Positions 35,596 through 43,925 of a stretch of 58,677 nt of DNA are shown one piece after another. Both the position numbers and the translations under genes were made by a program. Below the pieces are notes generated by a model, which did not search any database, had not been told where the DNA came from, and was given only the letters and a program-made list of their open reading frames with translations. Source of the DNA: an uncultured Methylococcaceae bacterium (GTDB taxonomy: Bacteria > Pseudomonadota > Gammaproteobacteria > Methylococcales > Methylococcaceae); assembly GCA_903934875.1 (NCBI GenBank), contig CAIZPP010000232.1:1-58677 (forward strand), written 5' to 3'. Position 1 is the first letter of the stretch. Every line of letters begins with the position of its first letter.

Positions 35596-37335
35596 ATGGC
35601 CGCATTGCTGAACAATCAGGAACAAGCCTTGCTGCGTGGCTGGATGAATCTGCTGGGTTGGCCTCTGCTTGGACAATTGTATTTGGACGGTGCAGATATT
35701 GCCACCACCCGGCAAACCGTGCTCGCGTTGCGCCAGCGCTTGGCTTTGAAAGCCCGTCATTTAGGTTTGCCCGAACTGGCAAACTTTTGGCTAAAGGAAA
35801 GGCTGGATGGCGAAACTTGGATTAAACAAGCCGATGCGGGCTTGAGAACCCTGCTGGAAACCCCCGATCCGTTGCCCGCGCTGAAAGATGCCGTTAGCCG
35901 ATGGCTTCCCGACAAAATCGCCGACAAGCTCCATGCACAGGGCATGGAAACGCTGCAAGCGGTGGTTGCATTTCGGGAGCAGCATGGAAAATTATGCTGG
36001 CAGACCTTGCCGCATTTCGGCACACACTCCGCGCAAACGGTCGAGCGTTTCCTGAAAACCCATGCGGCCACCTTGGGATTGGCCAGCAATGCCTTGGCAA
36101 TCCGTCCGCCGGGCTTGGCCGGGGCAGGCAAGGCTAGCCATCCGGTCATGGAAAACCTGTTTGACTCACAAGCCGGATTGAGCGGGGCCGACGGCAGCAA
36201 CCGCGCACCGCATGACCGCTGCAAGCTACCCGTGGGCAACGACTTTGAAGCCATCCATGCTTGGTTGGACCTGCGCGACCACGACAGCCACACCTACCGG
36301 AACTATCGGAAAGAATCCGAGCGCTTTCTGCTCTGGGCGATCACCGAACGCGGCAAAGCGCTGTCCTCCCTGGATACTTTGGACTGTAAAGCCTACCGGG
36401 ATTTCCTCTTCGCCCCGGCGGAGGCGTGGCTGAACCCCGAGTTCAAGCCGCGCTGGAGTCCGTCTTGGCGGCCTTTCAAAGGCCCGTTGCAACAGCGGAC
36501 GGTCAAGCATGCTGAAATCATCCTGTCCTCGCTGTGCGAATGGCTGGTCAAACAACGCTACCTCGACAGCAACCCGTTTGACGGACTGCCGCCTCTGCCT
36601 TCCCAAGAATTGCATAGCCTGCAAGTAGAACATGCCTTGGACGATAGCCAATGGCAATGGCTGCTGGATTATTGCGCACAATGCGAAGCCGCACCGCCCG
36701 AGGGTGGTGACAAGCGCCACTATCGACGACTCTGGATTGCCATCCAGTTAGCCTACTGTACCGGGCTGCGCATAGCGGAATTGGCAAATGCCCGCTTTGG
36801 CGACATCACCCACAAAAGCCGTAACGGCGGACAATACTGGCTGAGGGTGCTGGGCAAGGGCAGCAAACAGCGTGAAGTGCCGCTGCCCCCTGAATTGGTA
36901 GAAGAACTAAAGCGCTATGCCCTCGAACGCGGTGCCGTGTGGGGTGTGCCGGATTCGCCGGAACCCATCATAGGCAAATTCCGCAAAACTGCGCTGCTTG
37001 AAACAGCCGATATTGACTTGGTGGAAACGCCCTTCACGACCTCAGGGCTGCACCGGGTGCTAAAAACATTTTTCAACGAAGCCGCTGCTGCGATGGAACG
37101 GTCCGCAAACGAAGAAGACAAACGCAACGTCGAAGCCTTGACCAAGATGACCACGCACTGGCTGCGGCATACCCATGCCTCCCATGCCCTAGGCCGCGGT
37201 GCCGCCTTGATTTCAGTTAAGGAAAACTTAGGCCATTCCAGCTTGTCCACTACCTCGCTGTACCTACACGGTGACAAAGACCAGCGTTACACGGAAATGG
37301 GCAAGCTGTTTCGGAAGAAGACAGGGACGGGCTAG
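35596..37335 (+). CDS. Tyrosine recombinase with DUF3701-like N-terminal domain
   Basis: 579-aa site-specific recombinase. The C-terminal catalytic domain has Arg392 (TGLRIAELANARFGD), the HxxR box His521/Arg524 (HWLRHTHASHAL), GHSS, and the nucleophile Tyr556 (STTSLYLHGD), a full set. The ~190-residue N-terminal extension resembles the DUF3701 region of a group of chromosomal integrases of unknown purpose, followed by a SAM-like core-binding domain. No att sites, phage genes or gene cassettes are seen beside it, so it does not mark an obvious prophage. Confidence 0.88.
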   Translation: MAALLNNQEQALLRGWMNLLGWPLLGQLYLDGADIATTRQTVLALRQRLALKARHLGLPELANFWLKERLDGETWIKQADAGLRTLLETPDPLPALKDAVSRWLPDKIADKLHAQGMETLQAVVAFREQHGKLCWQTLPHFGTHSAQTVERFLKTHAATLGLASNALAIRPPGLAGAGKASHPVMENLFDSQAGLSGADGSNRAPHDRCKLPVGNDFEAIHAWLDLRDHDSHTYRNYRKESERFLLWAITERGKALSSLDTLDCKAYRDFLFAPAEAWLNPEFKPRWSPSWRPFKGPLQQRTVKHAEIILSSLCEWLVKQRYLDSNPFDGLPPLPSQELHSLQVEHALDDSQWQWLLDYCAQCEAAPPEGGDKRHYRRLWIAIQLAYCTGLRIAELANARFGDITHKSRNGGQYWLRVLGKGSKQREVPLPPELVEELKRYALERGAVWGVPDSPEPIIGKFRKTALLETADIDLVETPFTTSGLHRVLKTFFNEAAAAMERSANEEDKRNVEALTKMTTHWLRHTHASHALGRGAALISVKENLGHSSLSTTSLYLHGDKDQRYTEMGKLFRKKTGTG

Positions 37336-37359
37336 AGGCAGGGCAATCGTTTGCTATGA

Positions 37360-38784
37360 TTACTCATCCACCTCAATGATGCGGAAATATTCGCCCTCAT
37401 GCGCCACTGCCGCAGTAGTAATGCGGCCATCCGGCCCCACACTCAGGTAACGGCCTCGATGGTTCTGGAAGGCGAACCGCTTATCGCCCAGTTCGATAAA
37501 CCGGAACCGCTCCGTTTCTCCAATTTGGAGTCCGGTCGCAGCCACGCCAACACCGTCTGCGGTAGTGCTTAAAAACTTCCCATGCAGGCTTTTCAGTGCG
37601 AGTCGTTCCTCACCCGCATCATGCAATTCGAACTCGTCAAAACTCTGGTCTTTGCGGGCGGTCAAGATGCCGGACGAGTCCACGGCGACTCCGAAATCAT
37701 CTTTGGCAATGAGTCCAATCCGTTTAGGCCGGTCATTGCCCGGCTCGTCGAAGAACTCCACCTCGCCGTCGTCAAGGTCATAGCGTGCCCCTACAACGAG
37801 GATATGCCTAAGCCACAATTCTAGAGTGAGTTTCTCCTGGCCCAAGTTCTCCAAGGCATCGCGGATGACCGCTGTTTGCCTGCGCACATTGACCCGCACC
37901 GCGTCATCAAGTACCGCAGCATCCACTTGCGGGAGTCCGGCAAGAACCCCGCACCGATAAACCGGCTCCACCAAAGGGACGATGGCGCTGACGAGTTGGC
38001 CCAAGGGGCCGGAAAAACTGTCCTTCTTAGCAGCCACCGAAATCGCGGCTTTGATGGCACCACAGCGCTCATGGCCGAGCACTACAACTAGCCGTGTTCC
38101 CAAATGCTCAATGGCATACTGGATGCTGCCTAGAATGAAGGTATCGGCCACATTGCCCGCGACGCGGAGTACGAACAGGTCGCCTATGTCTTGGTCGAAA
38201 ATGATCTCGGGCGGCACCCGCGAATCGGCGCAAGCGAGGACGATGGCGAACGGTTTCTGGTCCTTCGCGTTGGCCTTGACTTGTTCATGGACCAGTTGGG
38301 GGTTGACCCTGGACTTTCCGGTCAGATAGCGTTGATAGCCGTCTTTGAGTTCTTGCAAGGCACGATGGGCATCCACGCCAGCTTCAGTCTGCTCATGCAC
38401 CTGCGAGAATCCAAACATCTTCAGATGGGGCTGGTATTGTTTGAAATCAATGCGCAACAGGTTTTCACCCTCTTTGAACTCATAGGGCCCGTAGACGAAC
38501 CATTGCAGTGTATCGCTATGCCAACTTCCGGTTGTTTCGCCGAGAATCGGGGCGGCTTGGGCAAGCCCATTGATAGACAGGATGCAGGGCCTTGAATCGG
38601 CAGCGCTCATCTGTACATGCAGGTGGTATTTACCCGCACTAGGGAATTTGATCCGCCACTCGATATAGCCGGTGGGTCCGCTGGTCACGGTAAGGTTCGA
38701 CCAACTCGGTGCTTCCCTAATGCTATTCGGGCCGGATGCGCTGAAGTCTTTTGTTAGGATGGAAAATAAGATGTCACTACTCAT
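37360..38784 (-). CDS. Three-module beta-carbonic anhydrase: CBM-like, carbonic anhydrase, fascin-like
   Basis: 474 aa. Residues 1-~133 look like a carbohydrate-binding-module beta-sandwich (CBM6/35-like: GYIEWRIKFPSAGKYHLHV, SWHSDTLQW, GENLLRIDF). Residues ~134-345 are a beta-class carbonic anhydrase with zinc ligands Cys185, His238 and Cys241 and the Asp187-Arg189 dyad (ACADSRVPPE, GHERCGA). Residues ~355-474 form a fascin-like beta-trefoil (LALKSLHGKFLST, FAFQNHRGRYLSV). The active site appears intact. Typical beta carbonic anhydrases are ~200-230 aa and lack these flanking modules. No signal peptide is seen, but the start codon abuts a family 1 repeat, so an original N-terminus may have been lost. 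Location and ligands are unknown. Confidence 0.9.
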   Translation of the reverse strand: MSSDILFSILTKDFSASGPNSIREAPSWSNLTVTSGPTGYIEWRIKFPSAGKYHLHVQMSAADSRPCILSINGLAQAAPILGETTGSWHSDTLQWFVYGPYEFKEGENLLRIDFKQYQPHLKMFGFSQVHEQTEAGVDAHRALQELKDGYQRYLTGKSRVNPQLVHEQVKANAKDQKPFAIVLACADSRVPPEIIFDQDIGDLFVLRVAGNVADTFILGSIQYAIEHLGTRLVVVLGHERCGAIKAAISVAAKKDSFSGPLGQLVSAIVPLVEPVYRCGVLAGLPQVDAAVLDDAVRVNVRRQTAVIRDALENLGQEKLTLELWLRHILVVGARYDLDDGEVEFFDEPGNDRPKRIGLIAKDDFGVAVDSSGILTARKDQSFDEFELHDAGEERLALKSLHGKFLSTTADGVGVAATGLQIGETERFRFIELGDKRFAFQNHRGRYLSVGPDGRITTAAVAHEGEYFRIIEVDE

Positions 38785-39302
38785 ACAGCGTTTTTAATAT
38801 CGAAGGGTTAATTGTAGAATTCTATCATTTTGCAAAGCAATGCACACACAGGATGGTTTGATTGAGTGTCCTTTATTATTTTTCTTTGTTAAGAACTGAT
38901 GTTACGCAACCGTGTAGGCTGTAGCCCGGATGTTGTGGAGTGCGGCGACTCGTCGCCGCTGGACACAAAAGGCGGCGACGGCAAGGTCGGAATAAGGTCG
39001 TGCAGCGACCGTTTCCGGCATTTCGCTGTCCCTTTGCCGGAAACGCCCGCTAAAGCGGGTTTATTCCGGCCTACTTTCTACCCCCCCGTGCTGTTATCGG
39101 CAAAGGATTGCCGACTTACGGCGATTCGTTTTGGAGTGTCAAGGCTTGCCTTGACAGGCAAAGCGAGCTTTGCCACTCCATGCGTAACATCAGTTAACAA
39201 AGAGAAATAATAAAGGACACCCAATCAAACCATCAATTGTGCCAATTGCTTTGAAAAATAATATAACTTAACAAGTCACTATCCGATGTTGAAAACGCTG
39301 TA
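38784..39302. mobile_element. Long family 1 palindrome interrupted by a family 2 MITE
   Basis: The left arm (38784-38893) and right arm (39196-39302) are inverted copies: TACAGCGTTTTTAATATCGA against GATGTTGAAAACGCTGTA, and GGTTTGATTGAGTGTCCTTT against AAAGGACACCCAATCAAACC. The left end shares its T with the carbonic anhydrase start codon, and the right end touches the rsmD stop codon, so the whole gap between the two genes is repeat DNA. Confidence 0.9.
38894..39195. mobile_element. Family 2 MITE, large copy (302 bp) inserted in a family 1 palindrome
   Basis: Perfect inverted ends AACTGATGTTACGCA and TGCGTAACATCAGTT. The left part matches the small copy at 48396-48503 (ACCGTGTAGGCTGTAGCCCG, GTTGTGGAGTGCGGCGAC) and the right part matches the copy at 30536-30666. 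It carries no transposase. Confidence 0.88.
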
Positions 39303-39857
39303 TTAGGGTATCCGCTTATAAAGATGGTAGCCCACCCCGCCGGCGTGTTTGCTGCGGTGGTTTTGCCAAGTGTCCGGCATAGACTCCAGCACTTTCTCTT
39401 TTTCGGCTTCAATGTAGATGCGGGCGCGAGGCGTGAGCCAGCCGTTTTCCTCCAACCAACGGCAGCAAGGCTCGACTAATCCTTGATGGAAGGGAGGGTC
39501 TAGCAACACCACATCGAAGCGCTCGGTAGGCCCAGCCAGAAAGCGGGCAACATCCATTTGCACGATTTCCACCATCCGCGCATCCAACAGGCCACAGTTT
39601 TGTTTCAATGCGATGCAAGCCTCGGCGTTACGCTCCACTTGCACCACCCGTTTCGCCCCACGGGAGGCGGCTTCAAAGCCCAACACACCGCTGCCGGCAT
39701 AAAGATTCAAGCAAACCAAGCCGTCAAGTTCTTGGCCCAGCCAATTGAACAGGGTTTCCCTTACCCTGTCCGGGGTCGGGCGTAGCTCCGACACATCAGG
39801 GAAACGAATTTTCCGGCTGCGCCAAGTTCCACCAATGATGCGAACCTCATTTTTCAT
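39303..39857 (-). CDS. rsmD: 16S rRNA (guanine966-N2)-methyltransferase
   Basis: 184-aa SAM-dependent enzyme that methylates G966 of 16S rRNA. Motifs: GGTWRSRKI and LRPTPDRVRETLFNWLG near the N-terminus, NLYAGSGVLGFEAASRGA (SAM loop) and the catalytic LLDPPFH. Its start overlaps the end of the M16 gene by 11 bases. The 3' end abuts a family 1 repeat without changing the reading frame. Confidence 0.96.
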   Translation of the reverse strand: MKNEVRIIGGTWRSRKIRFPDVSELRPTPDRVRETLFNWLGQELDGLVCLNLYAGSGVLGFEAASRGAKRVVQVERNAEACIALKQNCGLLDARMVEIVQMDVARFLAGPTERFDVVLLDPPFHQGLVEPCCRWLEENGWLTPRARIYIEAEKEKVLESMPDTWQNHRSKHAGGVGYHLYKRIP

Positions 39858-41169
39858 GCGGGCCGTCTGCGCCGACTAACACGGTTTGCAATTTGTCGGG
39901 GTCGATGCGCGTTTTGAATGCCTTTTGAATTTCTTGCGGGGTCACTGCATCAACCTTCCCTATAAAGGTGTCCAAATAATCCAAGGGCAAGCCATAAAAG
40001 GCGATGGAGGCCACTTGATCGACCAGTTTTTGGTTGCTGTCCAAGCGCATGGCAAATCCTCCTGTGATGTTTTTCTTCGACGCTTCCAATTCTTTGAGCG
40101 TAGGACCGGCATTGATGAAATCGCGCAGGGTTTTTTGCATGACGCTCAAAGCCTCATCGGATTGGCCTTTCTTGGTTTGCAGCCCCATCAAAAACGGGCC
40201 TTCCTCCCGGAACGGGTAGAAATAGCTGAAAGCGCTATAGGACAGTCCGCGCTTTTCCCTGACTTCTTCGGTGATCTTCGAGACTAAGCCGCTGCCTCCC
40301 AAAATATGGTTGCCCACATAGAGCGGAAAATAGTCGGGATCGACCGCTTTGATGCCCGGCACCCCGGAATAAACATGGGTTTGCGCAGACGGAAAGAACT
40401 TACGCTCGGTTTTGCTGGCCGCAGGTTGCTCGACTTTGGGCAAGGCCGGGGCAGCCTCACCAGCAGGCAAGCCAGACAGCAGCCCATTGGCTATGGATTC
40501 CGCTTTTGCTTTGTCCACTTCGCCCACAATCACGATCAATGCGTTTTTTGCGACATAGTAGTGCTGGTAGAACGTTTGCAAATCTTCACGGGTGAGCTTT
40601 TCAACGGTGTCGATATTCCCTTCCTTGGGGTGGGCGTAGGGATGGCTGCCGTACAGCGTGTGGAAGAAGGCGATGCCGGCCAGATCGCCAGGGGATTCCT
40701 CGCGTTGCTTCAGTCCGACCAGCAAGTTTTTCTTTTCCCGCTCGAAATCCGTGGCACTAAACGTAGGGTGCTGGATAATCTCACGCAGGGTATCCAAAGC
40801 CGGTTCCAATAATTTAGGGCTGGTCAAGGAGCGCAGCGACACCCAAGCGGTATCGCGGGAGACACCCGATCCCAGTCGTGCCCCCACGCCTTCCATACGC
40901 TGGGCGATGGCATCGGCGTTCCATTGCCCTGCCCCGGTGTCCAATAAGCCTGAAGTCAGCGTTGCCAAGCCAAATTGTGCTCCATCACGGGCGCTACCCG
41001 CGTCAAAGACCACCCGTATGTCCACTATCGGCAATCCTTCTGTGGGCACATAATAGACGCGTGTGCCATTGGCCGTGTTCCACGTCTGTATGGCCGGGCC
41101 AGCCTGCGCACACACTGCCCACAGCGTCAACAGGGCGCACAGAAAAATATTCAATTTTTTAGCGTACAT
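39847..41169 (-). CDS. M16 family peptidase-like protein, inactive partner
   Basis: 440 aa from ATG 41169 (SD GGAGG), with a signal peptide (LNIFLCALLTLWAVCAQAG). It has the M16 fold (second-half signature ETREKRGLSYSAF-like EVREKRGLSYSAFSYF), but the zinc motif HxxEH is replaced (FGLATLTSGLLDTG), so it should not be catalytic. It is the expected non-catalytic partner of the gene just upstream, forming a periplasmic M16B heterodimer. It overlaps that gene by 11 bases. Confidence 0.9.
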   Translation of the reverse strand: MYAKKLNIFLCALLTLWAVCAQAGPAIQTWNTANGTRVYYVPTEGLPIVDIRVVFDAGSARDGAQFGLATLTSGLLDTGAGQWNADAIAQRMEGVGARLGSGVSRDTAWVSLRSLTSPKLLEPALDTLREIIQHPTFSATDFEREKKNLLVGLKQREESPGDLAGIAFFHTLYGSHPYAHPKEGNIDTVEKLTREDLQTFYQHYYVAKNALIVIVGEVDKAKAESIANGLLSGLPAGEAAPALPKVEQPAASKTERKFFPSAQTHVYSGVPGIKAVDPDYFPLYVGNHILGGSGLVSKITEEVREKRGLSYSAFSYFYPFREEGPFLMGLQTKKGQSDEALSVMQKTLRDFINAGPTLKELEASKKNITGGFAMRLDSNQKLVDQVASIAFYGLPLDYLDTFIGKVDAVTPQEIQKAFKTRIDPDKLQTVLVGADGPHEK

Positions 41170-42541
41170 GGTTGCCTCCCACGGGTGCGCGGTCTTCTGG
41201 CGCGGTTTGTCCTTCCGGTATCGGCTGAGGATCAAGATAACCAATGCTAAGCCGGTCTTCGATTAGATATTTCTTCGCCACCTGTTGAACCTGTTGCGGG
41301 GTCACCGCGTTGATCTTGTCCACGAACTCATCCACTATTTTCCAATTCAAGCCCACGGTTTCCACCGTGCCCAATTGCATCGCCTGATAAAAAATCGAAT
41401 CCCGCTCAAACACTTTATTCGCCAGCACTTGGGCTTTGACCCGCTCCAACTCTTCGGTTGTCACGGGTTCGTCGCGCAATAGGCGGACTTGCTCCAACAA
41501 GGACTTCTCCAAATCGGCCACGCTCTTTCCTTGCACGGGTGTGCCCTCAATCATGAACAAGGCCGGCATCCGTGAGTAAAGGTCATAGCCGGCACCGACA
41601 GAGGCGGCGATTTGCTGTCCACGCACCAAGCGGCTTTCCAAGCGGGCGCTATTGCCGCCGTCAAGAACGCCTGCCGCCACTTCCAAGGCATAGGCTTCGC
41701 TTTCATCTATCGCACCATGCAACACAGGTGTCTTGTAACCCATGGCGAGAAATGGAAGTTTGGCGGGTGCTTTGACGGTGATGCGCCTAATGCCTAGCTG
41801 GTCAATTTCGGCTTGCGGTTTTAGTGCGGGCAACTGGCTGGGCTTGAGCGGGCCAAAATGTTTTTGCGCGAGCTTGAAGACTTCATCGGGCTTCACGTCC
41901 CCTACAACGACAATGGTTGCGTTGTTGGGCGCATACCAGCGTTGGTACCAATCGGATAAATCACTTACCGTGAGCCTAGACACATCGTCAGGCCAGCCGA
42001 TGACCGGATTACGGTACGGGCTGTCAGAAAATGCCACGGCATTGAACTGCTCGCTCAGTTTGGCGCGGGGTTGGTCGTCAGTGCGCAAACGGCGCTCTTC
42101 CAGCACCACTTGCTGCTCCTTGGCGAATTCATCCGGTAACAGCTTAAGACTCCTCATCCGGTCGGCTTCCAGTTCGAAGCTGATGGGCAGGCGTGACTTT
42201 TCCAAAGTCTGGAAATAGGCCGTGTAATCTTCGCCGGTAAAAGCGTTTTCACTCCCCCCGTTTGCTGCGATAATGCGGGAAAACTCGCCCGGCGGATGCT
42301 TTTTCGTGCCTTTGAACATCATGTGTTCTAACATGTGCGATATGCCGGTGATTCCGCCATGTTCGTAACTGGAACCGACCTTGTACCAAACTTGGGTGAC
42401 GGCAACCGGTGCGCGGTGGTCTTCCTGCACCAGCAACTTGAGTCCATTGTCCAGCTTGAACTCGGACACTTTGGGGCTTGCCGCCTGCAAGGACAGCGGT
42501 GCGGCCAGCAGCAGGCAAGCAAGCGTGCGTGATAACGCCAT
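41159..42541 (-). CDS. M16 family zinc peptidase, catalytic partner
   Basis: 460 aa with signal peptide (MALSRTLACLLLAAPLSLQA). The inverted zinc motif is intact (HMLEHMMFKGT; HxxEH) with the distant Glu region downstream (EEFAKEQQVVLEERR-like DEFAKEQQVVLEERR). It degrades small or unfolded periplasmic proteins by family analogy. ATG 42541 was chosen over an upstream in-frame start because it opens a clean signal peptide. It is coupled to the inactive homologue downstream. Confidence 0.93.
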   Translation of the reverse strand: MALSRTLACLLLAAPLSLQAASPKVSEFKLDNGLKLLVQEDHRAPVAVTQVWYKVGSSYEHGGITGISHMLEHMMFKGTKKHPPGEFSRIIAANGGSENAFTGEDYTAYFQTLEKSRLPISFELEADRMRSLKLLPDEFAKEQQVVLEERRLRTDDQPRAKLSEQFNAVAFSDSPYRNPVIGWPDDVSRLTVSDLSDWYQRWYAPNNATIVVVGDVKPDEVFKLAQKHFGPLKPSQLPALKPQAEIDQLGIRRITVKAPAKLPFLAMGYKTPVLHGAIDESEAYALEVAAGVLDGGNSARLESRLVRGQQIAASVGAGYDLYSRMPALFMIEGTPVQGKSVADLEKSLLEQVRLLRDEPVTTEELERVKAQVLANKVFERDSIFYQAMQLGTVETVGLNWKIVDEFVDKINAVTPQQVQQVAKKYLIEDRLSIGYLDPQPIPEGQTAPEDRAPVGGNHVR

Positions 42542-42631
42542 GATGATGTTTCTCCGTGGGAATTTCAAAAATACCGGTGCGGACCAGCCGATCCGCTTGT
42601 AACTATTGTATACGAAACGCAAACCTTAACG

Positions 42632-43534
42632 ATGACAACACAAAAAACTACCGAACCTTCAAAAAGACCGCAATGGCGACCCTACTGGGAGCTATGCAAG
42701 CCAAGAGTCTTGCGGGAGATTGTGTTTGCGACAATAGTCGGGGTTTTTCTTTCCGTACCCGGCTTGCCACCCTTGGACTTGGCGTTTTGGGCAATCCTAG
42801 GCATTACTTTGGCGGCGGCCTCGGCGGCGGCGGCCAACCAAATCATCGAGTACAAGATTGATGCGGAAATGGGCCGTACGAGTGGCCGTCCACTGCCATT
42901 GGGCCAGATCACACCCCGCCAGGCCATCATTTTTGCCGTGATTATCGGTCTTTTGTCCATGTCGGTCATGATAAAGTTCACCAACACCTTGGCTACGATT
43001 TTAACTTTTTTTACGCTGATTGGCTATGCCATTGTTTATACGGTCTATTTAAAACCTGCGACACCCCAAAACATCGTCATCGGCGGGGTGACCGGGGCTG
43101 CTCCGCCAGTGTTGGGTTGGTGTGCCATCACCGGTAGCGTGGACCCCCATTCTTTGCTGTTGTCTTTGATCATATTCGTGTGGACCCCGCCACATTTCTG
43201 GGCATTGGCCATCGCCAGGATGGACGACTATCGCACCGTCGCAGAAAAAATTCCTGTATTGCCGGTGACCGACGGCATTCCCATCACCCAATTGCATATC
43301 TTCCTGTACACCATCCTGTTGTTCGTCGTCGGCCTGCTCCCCTATCTCACCCACATGAGCGGTATCGTTTATTTAATCGGCGCGGTGTTTTTTGGCGGAC
43401 TGTTCGTATATCACGCGTGGCGGCTGAAACAGGATGCCAGCCCCAAGGTCGCCTGGAAAACCTTTGCCAATTCCTTGGTGTATCTAGTCGGGGTGTTTGC
43501 GGTACTCATCTTGGACCATTACATCAAAATTTGA
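42632..43534 (+). CDS. cyoE: Protoheme IX farnesyltransferase (heme O synthase)
   Basis: Membrane UbiA-family prenyltransferase that adds farnesyl to heme b to make heme O for terminal oxidases. 300 aa with about nine helices. The metal-binding loop DAEMGRTSGRPLP (first Asp-rich motif equivalent) and the family stretch FVWTPPHFWALAI are present. It stands alone here, with no oxidase genes nearby. The 3' end is followed immediately by a repeat. Confidence 0.96.
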   Translation: MTTQKTTEPSKRPQWRPYWELCKPRVLREIVFATIVGVFLSVPGLPPLDLAFWAILGITLAAASAAAANQIIEYKIDAEMGRTSGRPLPLGQITPRQAIIFAVIIGLLSMSVMIKFTNTLATILTFFTLIGYAIVYTVYLKPATPQNIVIGGVTGAAPPVLGWCAITGSVDPHSLLLSLIIFVWTPPHFWALAIARMDDYRTVAEKIPVLPVTDGIPITQLHIFLYTILLFVVGLLPYLTHMSGIVYLIGAVFFGGLFVYHAWRLKQDASPKVAWKTFANSLVYLVGVFAVLILDHYIKI

Positions 43535-43538
43535 CCTG

Positions 43539-43925
43539 CACAGCGTTTTTAATATCAAATGGTTACTTGTTTACATCGTTCCCTAGCTCCGCTCATCGTT
43601 ATACACAAATGTAGGATATCCGTCATTTCGGCATGGATGCCGAAATCCAGCGTCCAAGGATGGCAAACTCGAAGCCGCGACAGGTGTCCCTGTATCAAAA
43701 AACAGGAAACGACAGGTTGGCAAGTGTTCTGAATCAAGCGCTTGTACAACTGACTGGATACCGTCCATGGCCTGGATTTCGGCATCCATGCCGAAATGAC
43801 GGCTTTTCTCGGCTTGACTGGACTTGTGTATAACGATGAGCGGTGACCGTAGGAACGATAATAACTGAATCTCCTGCCCTTTCACGCCAGCTATCAAGTA
43901 ACTCTTTGATGTTGAAAATGCTGTA
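43539..43925. mobile_element. Family 1 element containing a nested family 3 element
   Basis: Left arm CACAGCGTTTTTAATATCAA and right arm AACTCTTTGATGTTGAAAAT followed by GCTGTA flank a family 3 copy (43589-43843). The right arm contains the ATG codons (43909, 43918) that begin the downstream decarboxylase. The 43861-43890 segment (CTGAATCTCCTGCCCTTTCA) recurs inverted at 58393-58425. Confidence 0.82.
43589..43843. mobile_element. Family 3 element, ~255 bp, with 20-bp inverted ends
   Basis: Perfect inverted ends CCGCTCATCGTTATACACAA (43589-43608) and TTGTGTATAACGATGAGCGG (43824-43843). Inside, GTCATTTCGGCATGGATGCC and GGCATCCATGCCGAAATGAC form a second inverted pair. It is highly similar over its length to 52367-52632. 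Short ORFs inside are not credible. Confidence 0.85.

Noticed and set aside
35596-37335. Prophage or integrative element marked by the recombinase
   Set aside because: No phage, conjugation or cargo genes, tRNA target or att direct repeats were found on either side.
43633-43833. ORF inside the family 3 repeat (also the matching ORFs at 43555-43897 and 52387-52665)
   Set aside because: The frames come from inverted repeat DNA, differ between the two copies and have no SD.
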